A program made the translations under genes and the position numbers. Below are positions 8,570 to 18,423 of a stretch of 64,000 nt of DNA, piece by piece. The notes under the pieces were generated by a model that was not told the origin of the DNA, ran no database searches, and saw only the letters and a program-made list of their open reading frames with translations. The stretch comes from Candidatus Heimdallarchaeota archaeon LC_3 (GTDB lineage Archaea > Asgardarchaeota > Heimdallarchaeia > Hodarchaeales > LC-3). Position 1 is the stretch's first letter, and each line of letters opens with the position of its first letter. The stretch spans positions 13,754 through 77,753 of the forward strand of contig MDVS01000025.1 in assembly GCA_001940645.1 (NCBI GenBank), written 5' to 3'.

Positions 8570-9289
8570 GTGAAATATATGAAAAGTAGAAGACTACATT
8601 TCCTTTTGTTATTATTCTTGATGTTCTTGGTCTCTATAAGACCATTTGAAGCACAAATCAACACTGAATGGAGTTCAGAAATTAAAACAGACTCTAGTTA
8701 TAAATGGAAAGCTGAAAATTCAGAATTGCGTGATCTAACTAATGATGAACAATATTCTGAGAGAGAGCTAATTGGGGGGAGCAATATTCCAAATGGTGGA
8801 ACAAAAATTACATTAACAAGCAGTTTAACAGAAAATTTCGTTTTTCTTAATGGAGATCGACTAGACCTTTCTATCACTGTTGAAGGTGATATGGTTATTA
8901 CCAGCGAATTCGATTATCATCTAGCTCTTTTACCACTTAAGAGTAATGGCACCAATTTTTTTTCTCTTTTAATTGATAATAGAACTGTTTTAGAAAACTT
9001 AACAAAAGCTACTTATCTATCCAGTGAAATTGATAACAAAATTGCTTTTGTTAAGCTAAAGTATAATGATCATCTAAACGTAACGTATGAATGGGATATT
9101 ACTACTGGAATATTACAGAAGAAAGAAGTTACAAGTGTTTCTGGAAAAAGATTAACTGTTGTTCCTGGTAAAGGCATAGGTTTTGGAGCTAACGGATTTA
9201 ATATTATACCAGGATTTAGATATCAAGAATTATTCAGTATATTTGCAATAATAATACCACTGTTGGTATTTAGAAAAATAAATAGATAA
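8570..9289 (+). CDS. Exported protein with IPGF-type C-terminal anchor
   Basis: A 239-residue exported protein with an N-terminal signal peptide (KSRRLHFLLLLFLMFLVSIRPFEAQ) and a beta-rich, asparagine- and threonine-rich body. The C-terminus has IIPGFRYQ, a hydrophobic segment (LFSIFAIIIPLLVF) and a basic tail RKINR. This tripartite end is the layout of archaeal surface-protein sorting signals; the protein at 58915-59709 has the same IPGF element. The body has no known domain. GTG at 8570 is the longest start, and an in-frame ATG at 8579 is an alternative. It probably sits at the cell surface. Confidence 0.7.
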   Translation: MKYMKSRRLHFLLLLFLMFLVSIRPFEAQINTEWSSEIKTDSSYKWKAENSELRDLTNDEQYSERELIGGSNIPNGGTKITLTSSLTENFVFLNGDRLDLSITVEGDMVITSEFDYHLALLPLKSNGTNFFSLLIDNRTVLENLTKATYLSSEIDNKIAFVKLKYNDHLNVTYEWDITTGILQKKEVTSVSGKRLTVVPGKGIGFGANGFNIIPGFRYQELFSIFAIIIPLLVFRKINR

Positions 9290-9298
9290 ATAACAAAT

Positions 9299-9394
9299 TT
9301 GACATCGTATGTCTTAGCTTTAATTGGTATTATTATAACCATCTGGCTATTGAAAGTCTGGATGATTAAACCACAAGGACCTCCACCAGCTTAA
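9299..9394 (+). CDS. Small membrane peptide with proline tail
   Basis: A 31-residue ORF from TTG to TAA, starting 9 bases after the exported protein. It has one hydrophobic span (YVLALIGIIITIWLL) and a C-terminal KPQGPPPA. The tight spacing suggests cotranscription with the preceding gene. The ORF is short, so chance cannot be excluded. Confidence 0.35.
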   Translation: MTSYVLALIGIIITIWLLKVWMIKPQGPPPA

Positions 9395-9445
9395 AGCATA
9401 AATTTCATAATATATTCTTTTTTCCTTTTTTCTATTAATAAGTAA

Positions 9446-11194
9446 TTATTCAACTTTAAAATCGCGTCTGATATCTTTTAATAAAGGAAACTTAATTTTA
9501 AAATTAAACGATGCCTTATCAAAGGTCTTTAAAGGAGGTAAAAAAGTCTGACTAGAATATCTTTTCTTTAGTGCTTTACTATCGTCCAAATCAACTATTT
9601 TACTCAGAAAAATGAATGATTCACATTTGTTTTGCATTAACTTCTTAACATTTATGTTAAATGTCTCCCAACCAAAAGGAATTAGACAATTTAATAATAC
9701 TGAATCATTTGTCTCCCAGAGATATAATCTATCAGCCCATACTTGTGAATACTCAATTATTGATTTTAATGCATGTCTTTTAGTAACTTTTTTCCTCTTT
9801 AATTGAAAAATTTTGCAATAGATAATTAGATATTTAAATTTCTTAATGAGGGGAGTTGGTTCTGGAAAATTGGTAAAAAATATTCTATCAGGTATTTTAT
9901 TTAAGACATTTTCTGATCGTAGAGAAGCAACTTCATCAAATTTTTTTTGAAATAACGATTTATCGAATAGAAATCCTAATTTACGTGGAGTGCTCCATTT
10001 TAAAATATAGTCCTCGTAAAATTTGGGGATACGTTTGAACTTTTGTAAATAATTTTTAGCTTGGTGGAATTTGAAAATTCTTTCAACTACTGGAAATACC
10101 CCAACTGATTTTCTCATAGTAGATGAAAATGTGTCTTCTAATAGATATAATGCAAGACTTCTTGAAGCAATATGTTGATTGATTCGTACAAAATGGTCTT
10201 TAATTTTTTTAGAATCATCTACAGTACAAACTAATACTAAAATCGTTAATTCATCGAATTGCTCTACGACTATGACATAATCAGGAATTTCTGGTGGAAT
10301 AATTGCAGAACTTGATAATTCAACAATAAAATATTTTAAGCCTAACAAATGGATGTTAAATTGAATATCATTATTTGCAAAATTCTTAAAATGATTCAAA
10401 AGAAAATTTCTCAAAACACTACTAAAGGATATAGACTTTTTAAAATGACTCCTTAATTGAAATGAAAAGGTATCTTTTTTAAATAACGGAATATCCTTCT
10501 TATTTACTTTTTCGCTTAGGTATGTTAAAAATTCCCTAATGGTGAATGATTTATTTGAATTTTTATTAAAGTCTCTAATATTTGAAGAAAACAATTCATT
10601 AAATCGACCATGTGAAAATTTATCACCTGAAATGAACTCTTCTTTTAAGAGATGAAACAAAAGAGGTAAAACTGGTTCTATTGGATCCACTAATGAATCT
10701 ACATAGTGCGTATATACTAAAATTAATTGGTATGTAGATATAAAAGAAAAATCTTTTTCAAAATCCAAGTTTTCTAAAAAAATCTTTCTATATTTCATAA
10801 AAAAATCATTAAATAAGTAATTCTTATTCGATTCCTTCAAAACTGATTTAAATTTTTTTAGATTTTCAAGTAAGCTAATTTTAATATAATCAATTCTATC
10901 GAATAATTCAACAAAATTTATATTGTTTTTAATAATAATATGTCTAATACCATCTTGCGAAAAAGGGCTGGACAAAATATCTCTTTCTAAGTCAAAAATT
11001 TTCAACGTTTCCTTAGATAAAGTATTGAAAAAGTTATTAACATCTAAAAAAATAGGTTGAGCTTTTAAAAAATGTTCTCTCTTGGATAGCTTATATGCTT
11101 TACACAAATCTGGATTAGCAAATCGGTATTCGTATATTTTAATGACCAAATCAAGAAATTCAACAAAAGGTCTATTCAAACTATTATTTAGCAT
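9446..11194 (-). CDS. Large unknown helical protein
   Basis: A 582-residue protein with ATG start that I do not recognise. It is rich in Lys, Phe and Asn and predicted mainly helical, with a short alpha/beta stretch around residues 285-350 (YFIVELSSSAIIPPEIPDYV, then FDELTILVLVC). It has no signal peptide, membrane span, cysteine cluster or nucleotide-binding motif. It stands alone, convergent with the mini-ORF at 9299 and divergent from the 611-aa gene at 11597. It is clearly coding from its length and composition; no function is proposed. Confidence 0.6.
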   Translation of the reverse strand: MLNNSLNRPFVEFLDLVIKIYEYRFANPDLCKAYKLSKREHFLKAQPIFLDVNNFFNTLSKETLKIFDLERDILSSPFSQDGIRHIIIKNNINFVELFDRIDYIKISLLENLKKFKSVLKESNKNYLFNDFFMKYRKIFLENLDFEKDFSFISTYQLILVYTHYVDSLVDPIEPVLPLLFHLLKEEFISGDKFSHGRFNELFSSNIRDFNKNSNKSFTIREFLTYLSEKVNKKDIPLFKKDTFSFQLRSHFKKSISFSSVLRNFLLNHFKNFANNDIQFNIHLLGLKYFIVELSSSAIIPPEIPDYVIVVEQFDELTILVLVCTVDDSKKIKDHFVRINQHIASRSLALYLLEDTFSSTMRKSVGVFPVVERIFKFHQAKNYLQKFKRIPKFYEDYILKWSTPRKLGFLFDKSLFQKKFDEVASLRSENVLNKIPDRIFFTNFPEPTPLIKKFKYLIIYCKIFQLKRKKVTKRHALKSIIEYSQVWADRLYLWETNDSVLLNCLIPFGWETFNINVKKLMQNKCESFIFLSKIVDLDDSKALKKRYSSQTFLPPLKTFDKASFNFKIKFPLLKDIRRDFKVE

Positions 11195-11596
11195 TAAAAT
11201 ACCAATTTATCATTTATTAATCTTCTAACTAATATCACCAAGAAAATTTGTCTTATTTATTTACTTTCCCTTTTTGTCTAAAAAATTGTAATTTTCTTGA
11301 ATTTAAGAGTCTAAATTTTCCTCCGAACGTCCACCTTCTACTTTAAAAGGTCGAATGGATTATCTTGTCTAATTTGTTTAAAAACTCCCAACTTTCAATT
11401 CACTAATAATTCATCAAAAACTCTTGAAAGGACTGAATGAGAATAACATGAATGGAAAAAAAAGATTTGTATCGAATGTATTGACCAAGATAAAAATGGA
11501 CTATAAACTCCCACACTTTCAACTCAGTGGTGTAGCTATGATATTAGTGAGAACAGCTCAAATAAGTAAGGACAATAAATATGGGGTAAAAAATAC
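11195..11596. other. Divergent intergenic region
   Basis: About 400 bases between two divergently transcribed large unknown genes. AACTCCCAACTTTCAATTCA near 11384 and ACTCCCACACTTTCAACTCA near 11508 are similar and could be a spaced repeat for a regulator. No small ORF is convincing. Confidence 0.4.
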
Positions 11597-13432
11597 TTGA
11601 ATAGAGAAAATGAAGATAAAAGATCTGATGAAAGAATTTATGAAGAAGTCTATGGAGATGATTTAGAAAAACCAATAGATAACAATCTTCGATATAGTAA
11701 TTGGAGGAATTATGTAATACGACCGACCAGCCATGAAACACAACTAGGTACAACTTTTGAGCCATCAGTAGGACAGGAAAATCAATTTAAGCGACTAAAA
11801 CGATTACAAGATCAGGTAAAAACCCCTAACCATATCTTAAGGAAAAAAAGTTATGAAGAGAAGAGTGTAGTTTTAAGTTATTATTTAAACAAAGAACATT
11901 TAAACGATGTTTACGAACTCGCAAGCCATATCAAAAATTTTATATCCGATAGAGAACTAATGCCAACATTACTTGCTCTCTACGAATTAAAATTATTTAT
12001 TGAAACGGAACAATTAATACATGAGAAGACTTACAAAGACATACTTCAAGATCATTATTACAATGAGAGGGAAACTAAATTTTCAAGACCAGAAGTAAGC
12101 ACTAAAGCATTTTCAACAATTTTTTTTCATAAATTAGGTAAATTCATTCGTGATTTATACACACAGGAAGGAAAAATTCTAGATTTTCAAGCAAAAATAG
12201 TTAAGATATTCAGTAGATCAGTAAGAGCATTTGTTGATGCTTATCTGTATGAGAATATGAAAATAGATGAAAAATATAAATCAATGTTCTCTACAGATAA
12301 ATTTGAGGAATTAAAATTTATCAGAGCCCCTAGATTCTTTACAAAGGTCATGTTTATTCGAAACGTGAAACAACAGCTCCAAAATATCTACTTACGCCTT
12401 CATACCAAACATTTGATTACAAAAACTGAAAAAGAGACTTTATTATCAGTGGGAAATAAATTCGCTGAGATATATTTACAAGATTATAACAAGTTACTTA
12501 AATCATCCTATGCATTTGGATTAACATTAATAAAAGAATTAAATCCAGAATTACTAATAAAAATCAGTCAACTGGAAGATATTTCTAAATACTCACGAAT
12601 ATCTCATAATTTTAAGCACAATAATAAAATATTTTTTGAGAAAATAATAAAAGACTATCAAACTCAAATCCATGAAATAATTGTTGTGAAAGAAGAATTG
12701 CTACACAATGGAACGATAGAAACAGTATCCGATCCAGAAATACTTTATCAATCAGTTTTAGATAGAGATAATAAGGAAGAAGAACTTCTAGAGAAAATTG
12801 AGAATGTGACGAAACTATCTCTTGAAGACCAAGTGTGGGAATTTATCTGGTCAAAGATTTGGTTAGGGACTTTTAGCAAATATGATCGTATTGATGGAAA
12901 AGATGATTCATTTAATGATCCTGTGAAACTTTTTAAAAATTATACTCATTTTCTAGGAGTAAAATATGATGAACTTTTAACAGATCACGCTTATATGACC
13001 TGGTTTGCTTTATACCAATTAGAATTATTATTCCATGAACAGTCAATATTCAGACAGGACAAGTTTATAGATCTACTTATGGACTTAGAAGATCAATACG
13101 AATACAAGACAAAATATAAAAAAAAGGATCTAAAAATTCTTTATCATCATCGTTTGTATAGACTGGTAACGGCACTATATGAAGGTGATTCAACGAAAGT
13201 GGATACAACAAATGAATACATACGACAAATCAGAGAAAACATACGAAGTACTGTACATACTGTTATCAAAGATTGTCACGAAAATTACGGGCCCAAGAAT
13301 GAAGATCTGGATAATAAAGGAATGTATAGAAGATCAATGGCAGCAAGAGTAATACATTTATTATTGTTTGAGGAAAGAAAGGATTATATCCAATTGCTTC
13401 GAATATCAACAAGAAGACGAATGCTTAAATAA
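11597..13432 (+). CDS. Unknown helical protein with internal duplication
   Basis: A 611-residue protein from a TTG start, acidic at the N-terminus and almost wholly helical after residue 80. Two segments appear to be copies of one module. One is about residues 125-190 (LLALYELKLFIETEQLIH, later FFHKLGKFIRDLYTQEG). The other is about 478-545 (WFALYQLELLFHEQSIF, later LYHHRLYRLVTALYEGD). The repeated pattern is 'aLY.LeL...e...', a linker, then 'h.L.r.i..LYegd'. No catalytic motif, membrane span or zinc site is visible. It may be a scaffold. It is not obviously in an operon. Confidence 0.6.
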   Translation: MNRENEDKRSDERIYEEVYGDDLEKPIDNNLRYSNWRNYVIRPTSHETQLGTTFEPSVGQENQFKRLKRLQDQVKTPNHILRKKSYEEKSVVLSYYLNKEHLNDVYELASHIKNFISDRELMPTLLALYELKLFIETEQLIHEKTYKDILQDHYYNERETKFSRPEVSTKAFSTIFFHKLGKFIRDLYTQEGKILDFQAKIVKIFSRSVRAFVDAYLYENMKIDEKYKSMFSTDKFEELKFIRAPRFFTKVMFIRNVKQQLQNIYLRLHTKHLITKTEKETLLSVGNKFAEIYLQDYNKLLKSSYAFGLTLIKELNPELLIKISQLEDISKYSRISHNFKHNNKIFFEKIIKDYQTQIHEIIVVKEELLHNGTIETVSDPEILYQSVLDRDNKEEELLEKIENVTKLSLEDQVWEFIWSKIWLGTFSKYDRIDGKDDSFNDPVKLFKNYTHFLGVKYDELLTDHAYMTWFALYQLELLFHEQSIFRQDKFIDLLMDLEDQYEYKTKYKKKDLKILYHHRLYRLVTALYEGDSTKVDTTNEYIRQIRENIRSTVHTVIKDCHENYGPKNEDLDNKGMYRRSMAARVIHLLLFEERKDYIQLLRISTRRRMLK

Positions 13433-13804
13433 CACTCTCACGCAGTAAATATTAGACACCTCAATAACGTTCCCAGAACAATAATCGAATGTGAACCATC
13501 GCGTATTGATGTAAGATTGTAGTAATGATTGAATTACATTTGTTAATTGATGTTAGATAGCTTAAAGGAATGCAGAAAACTGAACAAACTCAGATACTGC
13601 TCTTGAGTATTATTTTGTTTAAGAATGTTATTGCACAAACGGAAGCGCAACAGAAACAACTAGATATAATTAGATCGGAATAACAGTACGATTACGACAG
13701 ACAATTGAGCCACATTAGCACTTCAAAACCACGTATTGGGGTCTCTACTTAGATTGTATGCTAAACAAGCAGAGCAATCATAATTACATACAAAGGTAAT
13801 TATT
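13433..13804. other. Gene-free region, possibly eroded coding DNA
   Basis: About 370 bases with visibly higher GC than its surroundings and no frame longer than a few dozen codons. A stretch near 13630-13690 reads as AQTEAQQKQLDIIRSE before a stop, so it may be a decayed gene. No homology can be claimed. Confidence 0.35.
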
Positions 13805-14539
13805 TTGATTAGAGCAAACGCCAATTCGAATTTATCAACTTTGAGCCAATTACAATATCTTAAGTACTTATATTTAGATATTGAACTGATCCCAAATACT
13901 AAAGGATCAGATGTAAGAATTTTTTCAATACAATATTCCCTGATTCCATTTATTAACTTGAAAAATAATCAAATCCCAGAATTAACTATTTTATATAGGA
14001 AAGATCATCAAACAGAAAGGGAATTACTTACTGAGTTTTTTCCTATATTCGAAAGACTTTTTCACACACAAACAGCCAAAAATTTCTTAGTAGCTGTAGG
14101 ATATTTTGTTGAAAATGATTTGAGGATATTATTAGATAAATTTTCTCAATTAGGAAATTTGTTCGAAATTAAGACAAGAAATCCTAATAGAATCAGAAGA
14201 ATCGATCTACTCCAGCATGCAAGACAAAGCACTGGTTATTTAGACGTGAAACTTTCAACAACATTAAAATATCTTAATCTTAAGAACGAAGCTGATAGAC
14301 CTGGTGGTCTACGGATAAGAAATTTAATTTCTTTCTTAATAATAAATAACTTTCAAAATGAGAAGAAAAATGCTGAATACATAAATTATGTGACTGATGA
14401 ATATCAAGAGATCTTTAAAGTCTTTCGATATTATTTTGGTAATGATTATGAGAAATTACGGACAAAAAAACAAAGAAAAATTGTGAAAAATCAGCAGAAA
14501 AAGAGTTACAGAAATTATTTTAAAAAAGGGATGTTCTAG
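13805..14539 (+). CDS. DEDD-type 3'-5' exonuclease-like protein
   Basis: A 244-residue RNase H-like protein. ExoI is in LYLDIELIP (D-x-E, about residues 23-25), ExoII in FLVAVGYFVENDLRILL (the usual 'vGhN..fD' with the Asp kept but the Asn changed), and a candidate ExoIII in NYVTDEYQEIF near residue 200. Enzymes of this superfamily degrade DNA or RNA from the 3' end using two metal ions bound by the four acidic residues. The C-terminal 30 residues are strongly basic (KKQRKIVKNQQKK), suggesting nucleic-acid binding. The start is a TTG. It is convergent with a zinc protein. Whether the divergent motif II leaves it active is unclear. Confidence 0.6.
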   Translation: MIRANANSNLSTLSQLQYLKYLYLDIELIPNTKGSDVRIFSIQYSLIPFINLKNNQIPELTILYRKDHQTERELLTEFFPIFERLFHTQTAKNFLVAVGYFVENDLRILLDKFSQLGNLFEIKTRNPNRIRRIDLLQHARQSTGYLDVKLSTTLKYLNLKNEADRPGGLRIRNLISFLIINNFQNEKKNAEYINYVTDEYQEIFKVFRYYFGNDYEKLRTKKQRKIVKNQQKKSYRNYFKKGMF

Positions 14540-14563
14540 AGCTTATTTTCATTATTAATGTAA

Positions 14564-14944
14564 CTATAAAATAAAATATTTCTCTTTATTATTATCTAAT
14601 TCTACTTCTATTAATATCTCATCATGATCATCCCAACAATCGACACATACTACAATATTACACATAGGACAAATGCAAGGTTTGTTCCCTCTTGTTCCAC
14701 ATAGATAACAAGCAACTGTGAATGGATTTTCTTCTGCTTCTAATTCTCCAGAGTCTTCTAAAGATATTTCTTCTTCATTAACGATCCTGATAAATTTTTC
14801 TAAATATATTTTCCTATTTTTATATTTAAATTTGTGTATATTCTCAGATTCATGAATCAAAGGAGCAGAAAAAATTCCAGATTCGGAACTAATAGGGAAT
14901 TCTTTTTTACAAGAGGGACAGATAATCATTGACAAGCAAAACAC
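14564..14944 (-). CDS. Double zinc-finger protein, unknown
   Basis: A 126-residue protein with two zinc sites. An N-terminal CPSC pair (residues 9-12) may pair with nothing obvious, while the C-terminal half has CYLCGTRGNKPCICPMCN then VCVDCWDDHDE, a spacing typical of treble-clef, RING or B-box-type folds binding two zincs. Between them is an acidic linker (EEISLEDSGELEAEE). A protein-interaction or nucleic-acid role is likely; a RING-type ubiquitin role is possible in Asgard archaea but not shown here. Confidence 0.55.
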   Translation of the reverse strand: MFCLSMIICPSCKKEFPISSESGIFSAPLIHESENIHKFKYKNRKIYLEKFIRIVNEEEISLEDSGELEAEENPFTVACYLCGTRGNKPCICPMCNIVVCVDCWDDHDEILIEVELDNNKEKYFIL

Positions 14945-15543
14945 CTGTTAAAAACTCCTTTTAAAAATCATTTTGTTGAAAAATACACCTAAATTGCAGA
15001 AAAATGATTTAATTTTGTCGTTTTGATTGAAAAATTCTTGATCTAAAGTTCGGGCATTTATTATTACTTTTTCTTGAGTTATTGACACATTTTTTATCTC
15101 CATTTCCTTATGAATAGTCACAGTCTAATTATAGACACCGACATTATATAACAAATGAAGAATAAAAATCTAAGATAGTGTATTACTAGCGATAAATATA
15201 CAGAATACAAAATATTAGTTTGTTCCCCTTATTATTATATAGTACTAGTATTATTAATTGAGAGCGGAAGTCCTTTTTTGTTATATAAGCGCTCCAATTT
15301 TTGTTTAGTCGTAGATGGAATTAGAATCCACGAGAAATATTGGTGGTGATCTTAAGAAAAAATGATTGAATAAGGAAACAGAACAAAAAATTACTCATTA
15401 CTTATCTCACCAGAATCAAAAATCAATTAAATTCTTGAGATTCATTGGAGATCATGAGTCCCGTATACAGAAAACAAATTCTGTCCATTCTCTACCTACA
15501 AATATAAATAAAGAACAAAAATAATTGTCAAGAGGTAAAAAAC

Positions 15544-15639
15544 ATGAAAGATAATAAATCAAACAAATTTCAATACAGAAAAGTTAAAACAATAAGAAAA
15601 GATGGCGGAATCTTAGAACCAGAAGATGAACTCGTCTGA
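15544..15639 (+). CDS. Mini-ORF, basic-acidic peptide
   Basis: A 31-residue ORF, ATG to TGA, preceded by AGAGGTA at a plausible ribosome-site distance. The peptide has a basic first half (KFQYRKVKTIRK) and an acidic end (EPEDELV), with no cysteine or hydrophobic segment. It stands alone in a 1.1 kb gap. The composition looks more protein-like than the surrounding DNA, but it is short. Confidence 0.35.
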   Translation: MKDNKSNKFQYRKVKTIRKDGGILEPEDELV

Positions 15640-15844
15640 TCACACAATTATTACTCAAATAATTTATTCCTTTTAAATTTCTTTATAGTATATAATAATT
15701 TCCACTAAATACTTGTTGCTATTTCTTTATTTTCTTATTCTTAAGAAGAATTGATGAATGTGCAAAAAAGATAGTCTAGTTTTTTATCATTTAAAGGAAT
15801 AATTTAATAAATATAAATAAAATTCTGAAGTGAGGGGATGGTAT

Positions 15845-15976
15845 TTGGCAAAAAAGAAATTAGATGTATCTAAGTATTCGCAAAATCAATTATTGATCTT
15901 TTCAATAATAATTGCATTAATAATAATCCTAGTAGTAATGAGTTTGACACTCATGCTAATTTATTTTGACAAATAG
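15845..15976 (+). CDS. Small single-span membrane protein
   Basis: A 43-residue ORF from TTG (GAGGGGA sits 9-15 bases upstream as a ribosome site) to TAG. Polar N-terminus AKKKLDVSKYSQNQ, then one strong hydrophobic segment (residues 16-40) and FDK at the end. The layout matches the 42-aa ORF at 6584 and the 37-aa ORF at 56584. It lies 120 bases ahead of the helicase gene but has its own upstream sequence. Confidence 0.5.
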   Translation: MAKKKLDVSKYSQNQLLIFSIIIALIIILVVMSLTLMLIYFDK

Positions 15977-16058
15977 CTTACATTTTCTCTCAAGGAGAGA
16001 TTTTCATTCAGTTTTATTAAGAAATACCTTAAAATGACTTTATTTATTTTCAGAACTT

Positions 16059-16072
16059 TTTGCTATTTAAAG
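16059..16072 (+). promoter_or_regulatory. BRE/TATA promoter for helicase gene
   Basis: TTTGCTATTTAAAG, one base different in its core from the TTTGATATTTAA element found before luxC and the helicase fusion. Its centre is about 33 bases before the ATG at 16100. Confidence 0.5.
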
Positions 16073-16099
16073 ATTAATTCTTTAATAAATTGATAGGCA

Positions 16100-18391
16100 A
16101 TGACTATTGAGCAAAATTTAACTTATTATAATATCCAAATCCAGACCAGTCCAATGGTGGAGACCTTTGCTAGACTTATATTTACTCTTGAAGGCACAAC
16201 TCAAGTCTTTTCAGAGGTCTATGCAAAACAACTCGATCAACGATTACCCGATATTCAGTTATACCAATATCAAGCAAAAGTCTATCAAGCTATTAAGAGT
16301 GGTAATAACGTATTAGTGGTATCAGGGACAGGATCTGGTAAAACTGAAGCATGTTTTTTTCCATTATTTAGTATGGTAGAACCAAAAAAAATCGGGCAAG
16401 TCTTAGCAATATATCCCACAAATGTCTTAGCTTGGCAACAACAACAACGATTACAGGAATATAGTTCATGGTTTGGACTAAAGATTCATCAATGGTCAGG
16501 AGAGACCATGAAAGAAAGTAAAGTGCCTGATGGGGAAATAATTACTACAAACCCGAATTTTCTCTTAGATAATTTCAAGTCCAAAGACCGTTTTGCGAGC
16601 TTCAAAGACTGGTTTAAAGATCTTGAAACTATTATTTTCGACGAAATTCATATGTATGATGCTAGACAAATAGCATTATTGACTGAGACCCTCAACATCA
16701 TTAAACCAAAACAAATCATTTTTCTTTCAGCAACAGTTGGAAATCTTGAGGAAGTAGCGCAGACTATTTCTGATATTAATAGAAAATCGACACAAATCTA
16801 TCGTGGATCTTCCCAAAAAGCAGTAACTCAATATATTGTTCTTCCAAATATGAGCCAATTAGATTTAATATCATTATTTGTTGAATATATTAAAGAACCA
16901 GGAATGAGTATTGTTTTTACTCAAACAATTGCAGAAGCTGACCAACTTCGTCGGGCTACAGTGCATGCAGGATTACAATCATCATTTGCTAGTATGCTCC
17001 CATTACTTGAGAGAGAAAAATGTCTAAATGAAATTGTCACAGTCCATCATTCCGGTCTGTCTCAGGAAGAAAGAAGGATTATTGAGGATAGGCTAAAAAG
17101 GGGATCTATGATAGTTTTTTCACCAAAAACCTTAGCCCAAGGTATAGATGTGGCCAATGTAGTAAGAGTAGTGCATCTGGGACTACCAAGCTCTTTAGCA
17201 GATTTTTTACAGCGCGAAGGGCGTGCTGGTAGAAGAAGAGAGACGAAGTGGACTGAATCCGTTATTATTTGTAAGAATGCCTATGATGAATTGATCCTAT
17301 CAAATAAAGCTACTTTCCAAGCATACATCAAAGGAACACCAGAACGAATATTATTATTACCAGAATCTCCAGTTGCAAGACTATTTCGATCCTGTTTCAG
17401 AATGAAATGCTTACCAAGAGAGATTACTAATGAAGATAAAGAACAATTGAAAAAATTTGATTTAATAGATTCTTTAGAATCAAAAAAATTTTCTAATAAA
17501 GGAGTTATGTTTTGGAAAGAATCGTTGTCTTTTTATGGACCAGTCAGACACGTATTTTTTGTTAATAAGGATGGTCGTCCCCGCTTCAAACCAGATCGTA
17601 TATCCGCTGAAGATCTATTTCTGAAATATCAACCTCATACTCTCCATTTTAAATATGGTGTGCTTCAATATGTAGAGAAATATGATGGAGAAGGAAATTA
17701 TACCCAACCAGTATTTAAAGTAGTTACAGATTCAGTAATGATTCGATTGTATAAACATAATGTCTTAAGGAGTTATATTGTCAAACAGGTAGTGCCTCTT
17801 AATAGACAGACTAACAGAGGAGGGATAGGACATTTAAAGATTATTCCTATTCAAGTGACTATTTCTTTTCTCCGGACAGACTGTTCACCTCCACAATATG
17901 AAGTATTAGAAAAATATCCTGCGGATTCGCGTCATGTCATAATTTTAACAACATATCTATCTATTCCCTTTTCTTTTCCTCCTATTAATATGGAGATGGT
18001 CATTCATTGTTTTATACAAGCATTACGATTAACCCAAGATATTCGATATACAGAAATTGAGCATACTATTTTCGGAAAGCAAGAAGATGATCTTGGGAAA
18101 CGCATGTTGCTATTTGAATCGAATTTCTCAGGTCTATTACTACATCTAAATGTGGAATACATACTCAAAGCTGCAAGAGAGATTTCTGAAGATTATTTAA
18201 GACAGAATTCAGATTATATAGATATTTTTCCTATTCCTACCTGTAGGTACATTAAAAAGAAAAATGATGTTCTTTCTAAACATTTTGTTGATCTAGCTTT
18301 CAAAAAAATAGCTGAAGGATTCCAAGAATTGAAAAATGATCATTATTGGCAACTTTCTGAAAAGATTAGTCCTACTCCTAGCAATTTTTAA
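16100..18391 (+). CDS. SF2 helicase, MrfA/Hrq1/Lhr-like
   Basis: A 763-residue superfamily 2 DNA helicase. Walker A SGTGSGKT at 75-82, DEIH box at 181-184, SAT at 210-212, and motif VI QREGRAGRRR at 371-380 are all intact. The domain order and motif wording (YPTNVLAWQQQQRL, AQGIDVANV) fit the MrfA/Hrq1 branch (DUF1998-type helicases), which acts in DNA crosslink repair, more than classical Lhr. The C-terminal 350 residues lack the terminal cysteine cluster that MrfA and the fusion protein at 32147 carry. It is followed 32 bases later by a HEPN-like gene on the same strand. A repair or defence role is inferred. Confidence 0.8.
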   Translation: MTIEQNLTYYNIQIQTSPMVETFARLIFTLEGTTQVFSEVYAKQLDQRLPDIQLYQYQAKVYQAIKSGNNVLVVSGTGSGKTEACFFPLFSMVEPKKIGQVLAIYPTNVLAWQQQQRLQEYSSWFGLKIHQWSGETMKESKVPDGEIITTNPNFLLDNFKSKDRFASFKDWFKDLETIIFDEIHMYDARQIALLTETLNIIKPKQIIFLSATVGNLEEVAQTISDINRKSTQIYRGSSQKAVTQYIVLPNMSQLDLISLFVEYIKEPGMSIVFTQTIAEADQLRRATVHAGLQSSFASMLPLLEREKCLNEIVTVHHSGLSQEERRIIEDRLKRGSMIVFSPKTLAQGIDVANVVRVVHLGLPSSLADFLQREGRAGRRRETKWTESVIICKNAYDELILSNKATFQAYIKGTPERILLLPESPVARLFRSCFRMKCLPREITNEDKEQLKKFDLIDSLESKKFSNKGVMFWKESLSFYGPVRHVFFVNKDGRPRFKPDRISAEDLFLKYQPHTLHFKYGVLQYVEKYDGEGNYTQPVFKVVTDSVMIRLYKHNVLRSYIVKQVVPLNRQTNRGGIGHLKIIPIQVTISFLRTDCSPPQYEVLEKYPADSRHVIILTTYLSIPFSFPPINMEMVIHCFIQALRLTQDIRYTEIEHTIFGKQEDDLGKRMLLFESNFSGLLLHLNVEYILKAAREISEDYLRQNSDYIDIFPIPTCRYIKKKNDVLSKHFVDLAFKKIAEGFQELKNDHYWQLSEKISPTPSNF

Positions 18392-18423
18392 ATCATTTAT
18401 GAAAAGATACATTTGATAATATA

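Larger units (their letters stand above)
14945..16099. other. Long intergenic region with two mini-ORFs
   Basis: About 1.15 kb without a long gene. It holds the mini-ORFs at 15544 and 15845, and an imperfect hairpin near 15262-15296 (GAGCG ... CGCTC around a T-rich stem and a TATATAAG). The rest is AT-rich with no frame I can support. I saw no tRNA. Confidence 0.4.

Noticed and set aside
15262..15296. GAGCG...CGCTC hairpin as a tRNA or riboswitch
   Set aside because: Only a 5-base stem with a long AT loop; no T-loop, anticodon arm or conserved riboswitch core.
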